Origin: Larix sibirica
Lineage: Eukaryota; Streptophyta; Pinopsida; Pinales; Pinaceae
DNA length: 27,573 bases
Assembly: GCA_004151065.3 (NCBI GenBank)
Contig: NWUY0300015032.1
Span: forward strand, 1-27,573
Direction: 5' to 3'
Notes under the pieces: model-generated
What the model saw: the letters and a program-made list of their open reading frames with translations, nothing else
The model's database searches: none
What the model was told of the DNA's origin: nothing
Shown: one piece after another, positions 1 to 8,691 of the stretch
Position numbering within the stretch: the first letter of the stretch is position 1
Layout: every line of letters begins with the position of its first letter
Program-made: the position numbers and the translations under genes

Positions 1-23
1 CTCTCTCTCTCTCTCTCTCTCTC
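1..23. repeat. (CT)n microsatellite at window edge
   Basis: The window opens with about eleven uninterrupted CT dinucleotides. The array probably continues outside the window, so its full length is unknown. Confidence 0.95.
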
Positions 24-170
24 AAATTATGACATTTTTTTTTACTATTATTTTCGACTTTGTTTTCAACCATTATTTCAACATTTTTTGGGTTTTTACC
101 ATTATTTATGTTTTTGGAGTTATTTTTTATATAAATTTCATTATAAATTTCAACTTAATTCTTGGCTAGG

Positions 171-389
171 ATTTTCTCCTTAAGTTAGGTATAAATTTTG
201 TATTACATGGACATGTTTCTCAAATTTTATATTTAAAAAAAATAATACAAACACTTAAAAAATGTCCATGTACTTTTCAGATTTTATCGTTAAGTTAGAT
301 ATAAATTTTGTATTAAATGAACATTTTTCTCAAATTTCATATTTAAAAAATTAATACAAACACTTAAAAAATGTCCATGTACTTTTTAA
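171..389. repeat. Tandem duplication, period about 110 bp
   Basis: Two neighbouring copies, about 171-280 and 281-389, share the block starting TAAGTTAG(G/A)TATAAATTTT (181 and 291) and the block ending AATGTCCATGTACTTTT. They differ by scattered substitutions and small A-run length changes, so the duplication is local and not recent. Confidence 0.85.
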
Positions 390-859
390 TAAGTAATCAT
401 GACACATATTCAAGGTCTAGAAAACATAAATTTTTAATTTAATGTAAATGAAAATATGATCTAAAATGAGTTTTGTATATGATCTAAAATGAGTTTTGTA
501 CATAGGGAGAACAAAATTTAGGTAAAAACATATAGTGTATTCTATACGTAAGGTGGAGTAGTGACACTCGATAAAGTGTTTTTATGAGTCAATATCAATG
601 TCACTTTGCATATTAAATATATAATCAATATTACGCTCTAATATTAATGTTAGGTAAGACTATTATAAAATAGAATGAGACTTAATTTATAGGTATAAGA
701 TATGTATTACTCAACTATCATCAAATGTAACATATATAAATATTTTCTCTTTTCATCCTTAGCTTTATGAATATATGTACCTTAAGTTTTTAGATAAAAT
801 GTCCACAAGAGCATTATTCACTGCCCCTCAATATCTCATACACTGTAATGATTAAGGAA

Positions 860-1220
860 AATTTCTAAACTAAAATTCCATTGGAAACCAACGATGTTAT
901 GACTTAGTAAAGAGAATTAACAATTGTATTTAGATTATTAATGTTCTTCTTTGATAGAGAATTGTTTGTTTTCTTCAAACAAAATAATATCTTGAATTTG
1001 GTAATGGAACTTGCAAAATGATTTTCCAGTTTGTGTATATTTTCTTTAAAGTAAAATTTCATTGGAAATCCAGAATGTTATAATTTAATAAAGTGAATTA
1101 ACAATTGTATTTAAATTATTATTTTTTTTCTTTGATAAAAAATTATTTGTTTTCTTTAAACAAAATAATTTCTTGAATTTGATAATAGACCTTGCAAAAT
1201 GATTTTCAAGTTTATATATA
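860..1220. repeat. Tandem duplication, period about 181 bp
   Basis: Two diverged copies, about 860-1040 and 1041-1220, can be aligned through the shared blocks TTCATTGGAAA, GAATTAACAATTGTATTT, TTTGTTTTCTT and CTTGCAAAATGATTTTC. No coding content is seen in either copy. Confidence 0.8.
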
Positions 1221-1798
1221 TATATATATACTTACTAACTCATTTAGTTTGAATTTAAACTCTTTAACATAAAACCTAAACATCTATGAATCTAATCATT
1301 TCTAAATTATATAATCAATCATTACCACTGCATAAGTAAACTCATATATATAAATAACAACAAACAAGTCACACAATAAAATTCTCAATCTCATATATAC
1401 AATCAACAGAACCTGATTCACAAGAACAAGCACATTTTGATTCATAAAAACAAGTATAGGTTTATGGTGTTGGGTTTAGACTAAAGGTGTCATTAATGTT
1501 AGATGTGAGAATCTGTTCGGTAAGCAAAAACTTAAATCCCCACAAAAAATAGAACCTAGACTTCCATGAATCAACCATCAAAACCCACCACTAACCCACA
1601 CCCTCAACCCCAATTCCCAATCTCATACCCCAATTCCCAATCTCATATCTAGTGAGCAAAATAAATGGTTTCATAAAACAATCGATTCTTGCAATCGTCT
1701 GTGGTTAATTATGTTCTATCCTGGATTTGAGATTATGGTTACATAAAACAAACATAAAAAAATCATTCCGTTGAGATCATGGTAACATAAAAAGATCA

Positions 1799-1871
1799 TT
1801 CCATTGTCAAGACATGAACCCGGGTCTCTCGGGTGAGAGCCGAGTATCATAACAAACTAGACTACAGCAGA
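1799..1871 (-). pseudogene. tRNA-Glu(CTC) pseudogene, full length
   Basis: On the minus strand these 73 bases match the plan of a plant nuclear tRNA-Glu. The anticodon arm is perfect (stem CTCGG/CCGAG, loop CTCTCAC, anticodon CTC), and the D-arm and start of the T-arm can be recognised. It is broken elsewhere. The 3' strand of the T-stem no longer pairs with CCGGG, and the acceptor stem has one mismatch and two wobble pairs. I therefore call it a pseudogene. The flank at 1690-1800 resembles the flank of the second tRNA-Glu relic at 3241-3302, so the two probably share an origin. Confidence 0.85.
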
Positions 1872-2682
1872 AGGTATGATGTAACAATATTACTGTGTAT
1901 AATTATATATGAATTCACTCACTTAACTTTATATTTAAAGACAAGGATGTTATGTTGAAAGTATAACTATTGTTTCTCTGTGAATTTGGGGTTGGTGCTG
2001 CATCTGTGGTATGCTCCTTCAATTAAAGTTTGGCACTGAGGGATGGAATATTTATCTAGGTTAAGTTGGCGATCTTTCGCTCCACTACTGCAACATAAGG
2101 TTTTGCAAGCTATTGGAACCCATTAGGTTCCTTCCAATGCCTAGCCTCGGAAACCCTAGATGGGTAAGGACTTCTACGAATCTTGGTAGAGATGTCCACA
2201 AATGGAGGTATGCGTGAACATATTATTATTGAAGAAGGGAGAATGAATGAGTTCATATCCTGCACAATGAAATTCTTCAGTTTAGTTGCAGATATTATCA
2301 CAAACATGGACATATTCTTCGCCATTGCTCTTAAGAGAAAGGAAAGAACGCTCAAATCCATGGAATGCTGCCTCCAATGCGGTTAATCAACCTCCGTGAC
2401 TAACGTAAGAGAGATTTGAAGGCGTTAAATATTTCTATTTTTTAGACTTTTAAAACTTTGTTTTAGGTATGTTTGTTTATTGCAGAAATAATTTTCAGTG
2501 GCTTGGTGTATTGCCATCGCCCCCTTGGGTTGATCTGTTTTCATGCTTTCTGGGATGTATTTTGCATTTCAAATTTCAGATTTCACTCATATATAATCAC
2601 CATCCTAAAGTTATGTATACATAAGTATATAGACCTTAATCTCATTCAAAGTTGAATTCTTACAAGATGAAATATTCCTTCT
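1872..2682. other. Stretch with no supported gene
   Basis: A 67-codon open frame on the plus strand (2183-2386) resembles no family I know and has no splice or homology support. A short hairpin lies near 2114-2130 (GGAACC, 5-base loop, GGTTCC). Bases 1980-2016 belong to a dispersed 37-bp repeat found again at 4111 and 4195. Confidence 0.5.
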
Positions 2683-2925
2683 TAACTGTTAAGTACATTT
2701 AAATTGTATCAACAATGATCACATTTAAAAATTGTATCAACAATGATCATTCTTCCAACTGTTGACAGAACCATGTTTTGATCTCATAGTAATTCATAAA
2801 AATAATTACAAATTATAAATCTTAGGAAACATACATTCTTAACTATTAAGCACATTTAAATTGTACCAACAATGACCATTCTTCCAACAGTTGACAGAAC
2901 CCTGTTTTGATCATAGTTGCATGCA
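2683..2925. repeat. Direct repeat pair of about 90-110 bp
   Basis: Copy one (about 2683-2790) and copy two (about 2836-2925) share TTCTTAACT.TTAAG.ACATTT, AACAATGA.CATTCTTCCAAC and GTTGACAGAACC.TGTTTTGAT. Copy one also has an internal doublet of the AAATTGTATCAACAATGATC block. The pair directly precedes the tRNA ladder at 2934. Confidence 0.8.
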
Positions 2926-2933
2926 GATCGTTT

Positions 2934-3302
2934 GTGGTTAATCATGTTATATCCTCGATTGGAATTTTGAAACAACAGACTCGGATTTGTGGTTAATCAT
3001 GTTTTATCGTGGATTGGAATTTTGAAAAAACAGACTCGGATTTTTGATAAATTAAAAGCCCCATTCCGTTGCGAATCATGTTATATCGTGGATTGGAATT
3101 TTGAAAAAACAGACTCAATTTTTGATAAATTAAAAGCTCCATTCCGTTGCCGGGACTTCAACCCTGTGGTTAATCATGTTATATCGTGGATTGGAATTTT
3201 GAAAAAACAGACTAGGATTTTTGATAAATTAAAAGATCCATTCCGTTGCCGGGACTTGAACCCGGGTCTCTCGGGTGAGAGCCGAGTATAGACTACAACG
3301 GA
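2934..3302. repeat. Four-unit tandem array of growing tRNA-Glu 3' ends
   Basis: Four units begin near 2934, 2989, 3074 and 3166. Each carries the same core of about 50-75 bp (AATCATGTT.TATC.TGGATTGG and GAAAAAACAGACT). On the plus strand the units end with 0, about 9, about 24 and 62 bases of a tRNA-Glu that reads on the minus strand. Read in the tRNA direction, the longest tRNA copy comes first and progressively 5'-truncated copies follow, each with the same trailer. The trailer holds a T6 run on the minus strand that could end Pol III transcription. Confidence 0.85.
3241..3302 (-). pseudogene. tRNA-Glu(CTC) pseudogene with D-arm deletion
   Basis: On the minus strand the acceptor stem (TCCGTTG/CAACGGA), anticodon arm (anticodon CTC) and T-arm (GGGTTCAAGTCCC, an intact B box) are all perfect. 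The copy is 62 bases long where 73 are expected. Eleven bases are missing from the D-arm, from the D-loop into the 3' D-stem strand. Without a D-arm it is unlikely to make a normal cytosolic tRNA, and the A box is disrupted. The intact stems suggest a recent deletion, or an assembly error at a short TA repeat. Confidence 0.88.
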
Positions 3303-3479
3303 ACGAATACTATAACGAATTAGAAACTTTATCTCTACTATAATATCGATATTAATATCGATCTATTGGAAGCATAGCAGTCAGTTGTCTATCATTTTTC
3401 ATAAACAAGCCATCCGATAATTTTGCAACACATTCCCAACAAATTCATTGCCATGTCATGTAATCACAACCACACAAAC

Positions 3480-3694
3480 AATTCCTCATAATGACAGGGA
3501 AGCTAGGTTTGCAGGGAAGCACTCAAACAATTCCTCATAATGACAGGGAAGCTAGGTTTGCAGGGAAGCACTCAAACAATTCCTCATATTGATACCGAGG
3601 TTTGAGGGGAGCTAGGGTTGGCAGGAAAACACAAAATTCTTCATGTTGATATCGAGGTTTGAGGGGAGATAGGGTTTGCAAGGAAACACTCAAA
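3480..3694. repeat. Tandem repeat, period 49 then about 57 bp
   Basis: The block ATTCCTCAT begins units at about 3481, 3530 and 3579, and a variant (ATTCTTCAT) begins one at 3636. The first two units are nearly identical and 49 bp apart. The last two are longer and share GAGGTTTGAGGGGAG and GGAAA.CAC. Open frames over this block have low complexity and come from the repeat. Confidence 0.88.
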
Positions 3695-3751
3695 AGAAAG
3701 GAAGAGATTCTTGCAATCAACAGGTTCTCTTAAAATCTGTCCTTTGGTGCG

Positions 3752-4428
3752 ATGGATCTGATTCTCAGAGCATTGATCGAGTACTTCAATGGTCAAAAGC
3801 CTCTTATTTCACAGTTGGGTCATTGGATCAAATCTGCATTGGCGAAGGTAGCCAAGGGTAAGGTTCAGATCTCTCTGGTCTAATTTTTTCCTTTCAAAAT
3901 GCCTAAGACAAGGAAGCTAGACCATGGCTCTTTAGCCTGAGCTTATCTAGATTGTTGATTCCCTCCATCCAACCAGCATGGAGCAAAGTCATTGGATGAA
4001 AGGAATCAACAATTGAAATAGCCAATTCTTTAAAAATTAGATTGATTTTACTTCATGCCCGTTGGATCTAGATTGACTTTGCTTCATGCCCGTAGGATCA
4101 CCGATTCTTTATGAATTTTGAGGCTGGTGCTGCAGCTTTGGTGTGCTCTTTTTTCTTCAAAATAGACGAAGACAAGCAACAAGCAAGTTGGACCATGAAT
4201 TTTGAGGTTGGTGTTGCAGATTTGGTGTGCTATTACAACCAAGTTGGACCATTCAAGGTCGTGATTATTACTGTCCTATTTGGATTTGCAGTTTTCACCA
4301 AAACTAAATCTAATTCATCTTCAGTGCGAGCAGGTGAGCAGGTTGGGGAGCAACAGGAGTCGGGGCAGGCGCCATTAAAATCCTCTGTACACAAGAAATA
4401 CAAAAGATTGAAAAACACGATGGATTAA
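3752..4428 (+). CDS. Candidate two-exon small gene, not recognised
   Basis: This is a weak candidate. A 43-codon frame starts at 3752 (first residues MDLILRALIEYFNGQKP). After about 35 codons it meets a good donor (AAGG|GTAAGG, near 3857). The frame ending at 4428 has an acceptor-like TTTGCAG near 4290, preceded by a modestly pyrimidine-rich stretch. Joining exon 1 (3752-3856) to exon 2 (about 4291-4428) keeps the frame and gives a protein of about 80 residues: an amphipathic N-terminal part, then a polar C-terminus rich in Ser, Gln and Lys. The alternative is an unspliced 105-residue frame at 4111-4428 with one hydrophobic segment (VVIITVLFGFAVF). I recognise neither product, and both lie among repeats. 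Confidence 0.2.
3951..4013. repeat. 22-bp inverted repeat hairpin
   Basis: The arms 3951-3972 and 3992-4013 are reverse complements at 20 of 22 positions, around a 19-base loop. The arm begins ATTGTTGATTCC. The fold could be a small RNA hairpin or the remains of a short inverted-repeat element. It lies inside the putative intron of the candidate gene at 3752-4428. Confidence 0.75.
4111..4231. repeat. Two copies of a 37-bp dispersed repeat
   Basis: The block ATGAATTTTGAGG.TGGTG.T at 4111 recurs at 4195. A third diverged copy lies at 1980-2016. The copies continue into GCAG.TTTGGTGTGCT. They suggest that the 1.7-2.0 kb and 3.2-4.2 kb segments share ancestry, as the two tRNA-Glu relics also do. 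Confidence 0.75.
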
Positions 4429-5550
4429 ATTTTGTGTTAAAATTGGCAGACAAGGAGTAGCAATTAAATACCATAGACAATTCTTCAGCAGATCCTAATA
4501 TGGAAGTGTGAAAACTGAAAAGCTAAAGTTAATAAAATTAACTCGGCACATACTAATGTCTTCAAGAATATTACATTAGACTTTTGCAGAAGTGTGAACA
4601 AGGACTGTCTTCTGGAACAAACTGCAAGTATATTGCATTGCATCTATTCAGATAGAGTCATTTTAAAAAAGAGCCCTTGCATTAACTGTTACAGTAAATT
4701 TACGTTTTATAAAATATATTATTTATGGCTTTAAAGAATCTCAGGAGGTACTTAAAATTATTTAAAGATGAAGTCGATGTTAATTGGAAATTTATCACAT
4801 TATTGCATAATAAAGTCAATTTTTTTTCTAAAATTTTGTTGAAACCTTAAATTTTAACACATGTATCTAATCGAAATAATTAATTTGTGAAAATCAACCC
4901 TAGTAGCCTCTTAACAACATATTATTAAATATTTTAAAAATGAGAAAAATTATGATCACATCTAATTTTAACTTAGTTGGAAAGATTTCAGTGCAAAACA
5001 ACAATTAAATCCCATACATTTTACATTAATTAACAATGTGAAGAGGCTTAGGCTCCACAATTTTCTGTAAAAACAATGTAAAACAACCATATCCTTTAAT
5101 ATTATGCATCTACCATTAAAAAAAATAGCATAACTTTAATGTCTTGATTTCATTATCCTTTGTTTAAAAGTGTTTCATAAAAGAAATTAATCACATCAAA
5201 TAATTGTGAAAATAATTCATAGTTTTTAAATTAACTTATAAAAATGACATTTAATTAAATCATTAAGTGTGAAGCCATAAGATATCCCTCCCTTGTAGAT
5301 AACAAGTGCATATATAGATCTATTAACCATTTCCTCTAGTAGTCAATGTCATATAGACATATGGCATTCATGTAAGCATTGTCATTTATGTAAACGGTTT
5401 CCAACAAACTACCGACATGTTTAGCATACAAACAACAAAGCCATTGAGTCTTATGCTCTTTAGTGCCTTAGATCTATGCTTGATAAATAAACTATTGAAG
5501 TGGATGTGGAAGCTAATACAACTACTCGAAAATGAGAGTTCAAGGTATGT
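4429..5550. other. AT-rich stretch, no gene seen
   Basis: All six frames are closed at short intervals and I recognise no domain, RNA gene or element end. A few GT-AG-like sites occur by chance, for example GTATGT near 5545, but nothing coding can be joined through them. Confidence 0.6.
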
Positions 5551-5650
5551 AGAAACAAAGAAACAACATCAATTGTGAGATAAGCATAGCATAGATCCCT
5601 AAAAACAAAGAAACAACATCAATTGTCATAGAAGCATAGCATAGACCCCT
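5551..5650. repeat. 50-bp tandem duplication
   Basis: Two adjacent units, 5551-5600 and 5601-5650, each contain ACAAAGAAACAACATCAATT and AAGCATAGCATAGA.CCCT. They differ at only a few positions, so this duplication is fairly recent. Confidence 0.9.
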
Positions 5651-5716
5651 AATTTCATGAAGCAAGACTAAACTTGCAAACAATGGATTTATATATGAAT
5701 ATATGCAACAACTTAC

Positions 5717-5815
5717 CTTGGTACACCCCCTTTGACAATTCTTTGCGCTATACCTTCTACCACAGTAGTCATTCCAACACGAGGCTCTCCAATGAGCATA
5801 GGATTGTTCTTGACT
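5717..5815 (-). pseudogene. Orphan ClpB/Hsp101-like exon fragment (first AAA+ Walker A)
   Basis: Read on the minus strand, about 33 codons are open and carry [20 protein letters not shown] followed by [11 protein letters not shown]. This is the Walker A region of the first AAA+ domain of ClpB/Hsp101-type disaggregases, where the family has GEPGVGKT. Two conserved positions are changed: a Gly becomes Arg, and the ATP-binding Lys becomes Met. A strong donor (GTAAGT, complement of 5711-5716) follows the coding part as a genuine exon end would. I found no convincing neighbouring ClpB exon on either side. It is probably a captured or degraded exon beside a Ty3/gypsy end. ClpB fits better than ClpC because of the VVEG and IVKG motifs. 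Confidence 0.75.
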
Positions 5816-5939
5816 ATATATTGTGAGTCATTTAATATTTTAGTTGGATAATACTTATTTCATATGAATTCATATTATCTTCTTGCATAAAATTTCATAA
5901 TGTGTTTCGTGTCATTGTTGAAAAAATATGCATCTAAAC

Positions 5940-6147
5940 AACCTAACCATATTATTGATTGGGCCTTGATTTAGGTGGAACCAAAAAGAGATATGCAAGT
6001 GCAACCAATGTGTACCTATCATGGATAGAAAGGTCACGGTGCTTAGGAATAGAGAAATAGAGTAGGTAAATGCCCAATGGACCCACTACAGCTCGCAATG
6101 TGGGAATTCGATAATGTTATGTGGGAGGCATACTTGCATCTATTTTA
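5940..6147 (+). pseudogene. Ty3/gypsy polyprotein end with chromodomain, decayed
   Basis: In one plus frame the bases near 6018-6060 read IMDRKVTVLRNREIE, then a stop and VNAQWTHYSS. In a second frame 6098-6147 reads MWEFDNVMWEAYLHLF and a stop. Together these match the last part of the integrase-linked chromodomain of plant Ty3/gypsy chromoviruses, where the final residues are typically PHLF or similar. In those elements the chromodomain helps target integration to heterochromatin. At least one stop and one frameshift break it. The polypurine tract and LTR that follow confirm its position at the 3' end of an element. Protease, reverse transcriptase and integrase are not visible upstream, so the element is mostly lost. 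Confidence 0.8.
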
Positions 6148-6212
6148 AAAAAATTATGTAAATTTTTGTAAGTGTGCATAGTGTTGATATCAACAAGGAT
6201 GGTGCATAAATT

Positions 6213-6226
6213 AAGGGGGAGGGGAA
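6213..6226 (+). promoter_or_regulatory. Polypurine tract of Ty3/gypsy element
   Basis: The bases AAGGGGGAGGGGAA lie directly before TGTAACACCCC, the usual start of many plant Ty3/gypsy LTRs. A polypurine tract primes plus-strand DNA synthesis in LTR elements. Confidence 0.85.
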
Positions 6227-7100
6227 TGTAACACCCCATTTTTGACGCCATGATGTAATTATGTATGTAAAAATGCAAATGCTAGAAGCTACGATTAAAT
6301 GGTATATGATGATCAAATATGTACATTTGTAAATAATATTAAAAAACAATCCCTGAAGGCTGCAAACAAGCTCAATTATTAAACTAAGTCCTTCGCCTTG
6401 CTTTTTAAATTTAGTTAGAAATATACCCTAAGGTCCCTAAACCAATGTTTATTAGAATTGCTTAATTAACCTTTACTTATTAATTCTCTTAAGCTAGGAT
6501 TAAAGGGTAAATATTGGGTTCCTCATGAATGCCACATGGCAAGTTGGGAACATGCACATAAAAGGTTGGTAATTGAGTTCAAACCATCATTCTAGCAATC
6601 ATTTGCATCATCCTTCATGTTGGTACATTATAGAGGGGAAAACAAAGAGAACATTAGCTTTGATACCTGCTAACACAAATTTCCATGACAGTAGGTGCTA
6701 ATGGTTATTATGCCCCCATGAGAGGAGCCCTGGCATACAACTAAGATTCCCTGGAGTACTAATAGTGAGATTCCATAGATGACTTGTGTTAGAACACTCG
6801 AAGGGAATTGGGATAGCTCGAGGACTGCATGCAAAGAAGGGGATGATTCATTCCTTGTGTTGTGCAATATGAGGGAGGACTAGAGTGCTAATTGATTGCG
6901 AAAGTTATGAAGGGGATTTTGGCATCATAGAATTGTTTTAGTTGTGGCCGGCTTAGTGAAGACCTAGGAGCTTCACCCTTGTGGACTAGCAGCCTTAGCT
7001 CAAGGGTGGCCTTTGTCATAGAAATAATAAGAGTGACATAGTGACTATGGTTGGGAGAAATGTCCTTCATTTGCAACCACTTGGAGGAATATTTTCTAAA
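6227..7100 (+). mobile_element. 3' LTR of chromodomain Ty3/gypsy element (end uncertain)
   Basis: The LTR begins at 6227 with TGTAACACCCC, right after the polypurine tract and the chromodomain remnant. Its far end is not clear. No partner LTR is in the window, and I saw no unambiguous CA end with a target duplication, so the end given is a guess (7100-7350 is possible). An 8-bp stem (CACCCTTG at 6974, CAAGGGTG at 7001) lies inside. Minus-strand open frames across this block match nothing. Confidence 0.6.
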
Positions 7101-8606
7101 AAGATAAGTTCCTTAATTGTCTTATGAATTGCCATAATTTATGTTTATGTTATATATTTTTTTAATTACAATGTACAAATATCTATGCATGAATTTAATT
7201 TTCATAATGATGAATGAACTTATAATAGATTGCATAATTATATTGAGTTGAGAATTTAATTAATTAGGTTGTTGTAGTTTTATTTTCGTTCCTAAACTCT
7301 ATAGTGAGTTAAGAAAAATTGCATTGCATATTATTCAAAAATAAATAAAAAATATGAGATGTCTTTTTTCCTAATGATAAGCCTGGCAGCTCTCCTCCGT
7401 TTCTTTCAAAAGTTTTTCTGCTTATTGTTCTTAATAAGGCCATTTCTTTCAAAAGTTTTTCTTCTGGTTGTTCCTCATAATCAATAAGAGGCTATGAATA
7501 AAGTTCCATTCCTGCCAATATTTCTTAACTTTCCTATTGCCTAATATCAATACCTTTAGGGCTTAAATTGTTAACATATTTTCTAATACCAATAACTGTG
7601 AACTTTATATCAAAATTCTTAACTAATCAAAATCAATTTTAAATTCTTAACGAATCAGATTCAGTTTTAAATCTCACTCTCATAGTAACCTTTTGCAAAT
7701 GAAACGAACAGACCTTATAACCTTACCTTTTGCAAATGAAACGGACAGACCCTGCTAGTCAAACTTCATAGGGTTCAGCAATTTCATTGGCTGACATGTT
7801 GAATTAATTGAAAAAGTAACGGAGGTGTATTTTCCTTCATCTACAACAATCGAAATACAATCTTAAGCTTTGATCCAGTTTTGGACGACGATCAAAGCTA
7901 TCTCAATTCTCGACCATTGGTGTAAAATTCTTTTCTAACTTGTTGAATATCTGCGGAAAGTGTAGAGAAAGACCTGGGTTGAAGTATGGCAAGTCCCTCA
8001 GAAATATATGGTAATTCAACGGGTAGGTGTCATTATTTGAAAATTATATCAGGTATCAGAACGGCGCCACAGAAATATTTCAGGTATCAGGAGGTAGCAA
8101 ATTATATGGTAATTCAACGGCTAGCTCTCATGGTTTGAAAATTCAAATAAAAATGCATTTACCTGTTATCTCTAGAGAATGTTAGCTATATGGACGTCCC
8201 TCTGTAAAGCTATTTCAATGTTTCAGTTTTTCTGGGTTAGTCTGCATATCTGCAATTAGTTAAATGGTGAATTGAAGAAGTGAAATTGAAAGGTGATTTT
8301 TAGTTTTAAAGCAAACTTCTCTTTTCAGTAGGTTATAATTTGATGAAATTAGATAATAAAATCCAGATTTTGATAATATTTAAACTCTATCATTGAACAA
8401 ATTTTCAAACTGTAAATGAATTTGAAACCCTATTTTCATTGAAACAATTCTATATTACAATGTTAGCTACTAAAATTTATAACTCTAACCATTCCTCAAA
8501 AACTTTTCCAAACTATATAATTGAACTAGTTTGAACTGGTTAGACATAGAAGGGCTGCGTCTTTTGGGATGTAGTTATCGGATAATGGAGTAGCGTTCAA
8601 TTGTTG
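7101..8606. other. Intergenic and upstream region of the TFIIA-like gene
   Basis: No coding frame was found. The region has small doublets: TTTCTTTCAAAAGTTTTTCT near 7400 and 7443, CCTTTTGCAAATGAAACG near 7690 and 7726, and GGTAATTCAACGG near 8009 and 8109. It should contain the upstream control region of the gene at 8692, but I cannot assign specific factor sites. Confidence 0.5.
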
Positions 8607-8615
8607 TATATATAG
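8607..8615 (+). promoter_or_regulatory. TATA box of the TFIIA-like gene
   Basis: TATATATAG lies 85 bases upstream of the ATG at 8692. A start site about 30 bases downstream would give a 5' leader of about 55 bases, which is usual for a plant Pol II gene. Confidence 0.55.
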
Positions 8616-8691
8616 CAAAAACCGCTGAGTATAACAGAAGAATGATTTCTAATAAAAATTGTATTGGGTTCTGTGCCTGTATTTGCAAAAT

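Larger units (their letters stand above)
24..1680. other. AT-rich non-coding stretch
   Basis: No reading frame or RNA gene could be supported here. The stretch is very AT-rich with long A and T runs. It contains two local tandem duplications (listed separately), a short TA run near 1213-1230, and an exact 20-bp doublet near 1609-1648. It looks like decayed intergenic DNA. Confidence 0.7.

Noticed and set aside
2183-2386. 67-codon plus-strand open frame beginning MVEMSTNGGMREHIII
   Set aside because: No family is recognised and there is no splice or promoter context. An overlapping frame of similar length is open on the other strand, so it may be chance.
3236-3262. Could the TTCCGTTGCCGGGA block be a retroelement primer binding site for tRNA-Glu?
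   Set aside because: A primer site would start with TGG, the complement of the added CCA. The bases before it are CCA, and the match continues through the whole tRNA, so it is a genomic tRNA copy.
2989-3291. 100-codon open frame with internal protein repeats
   Set aside because: The repeats come from the tandem tRNA-trailer units and the frame runs through the tRNA relic, so it is not a gene.
5440-5500. Possible next ClpB exon on the minus strand (weak SIDLR-ALK reading)
   Set aside because: It needs a frameshift to fit, covers only about ten residues, and the following conserved ClpB motif is absent.
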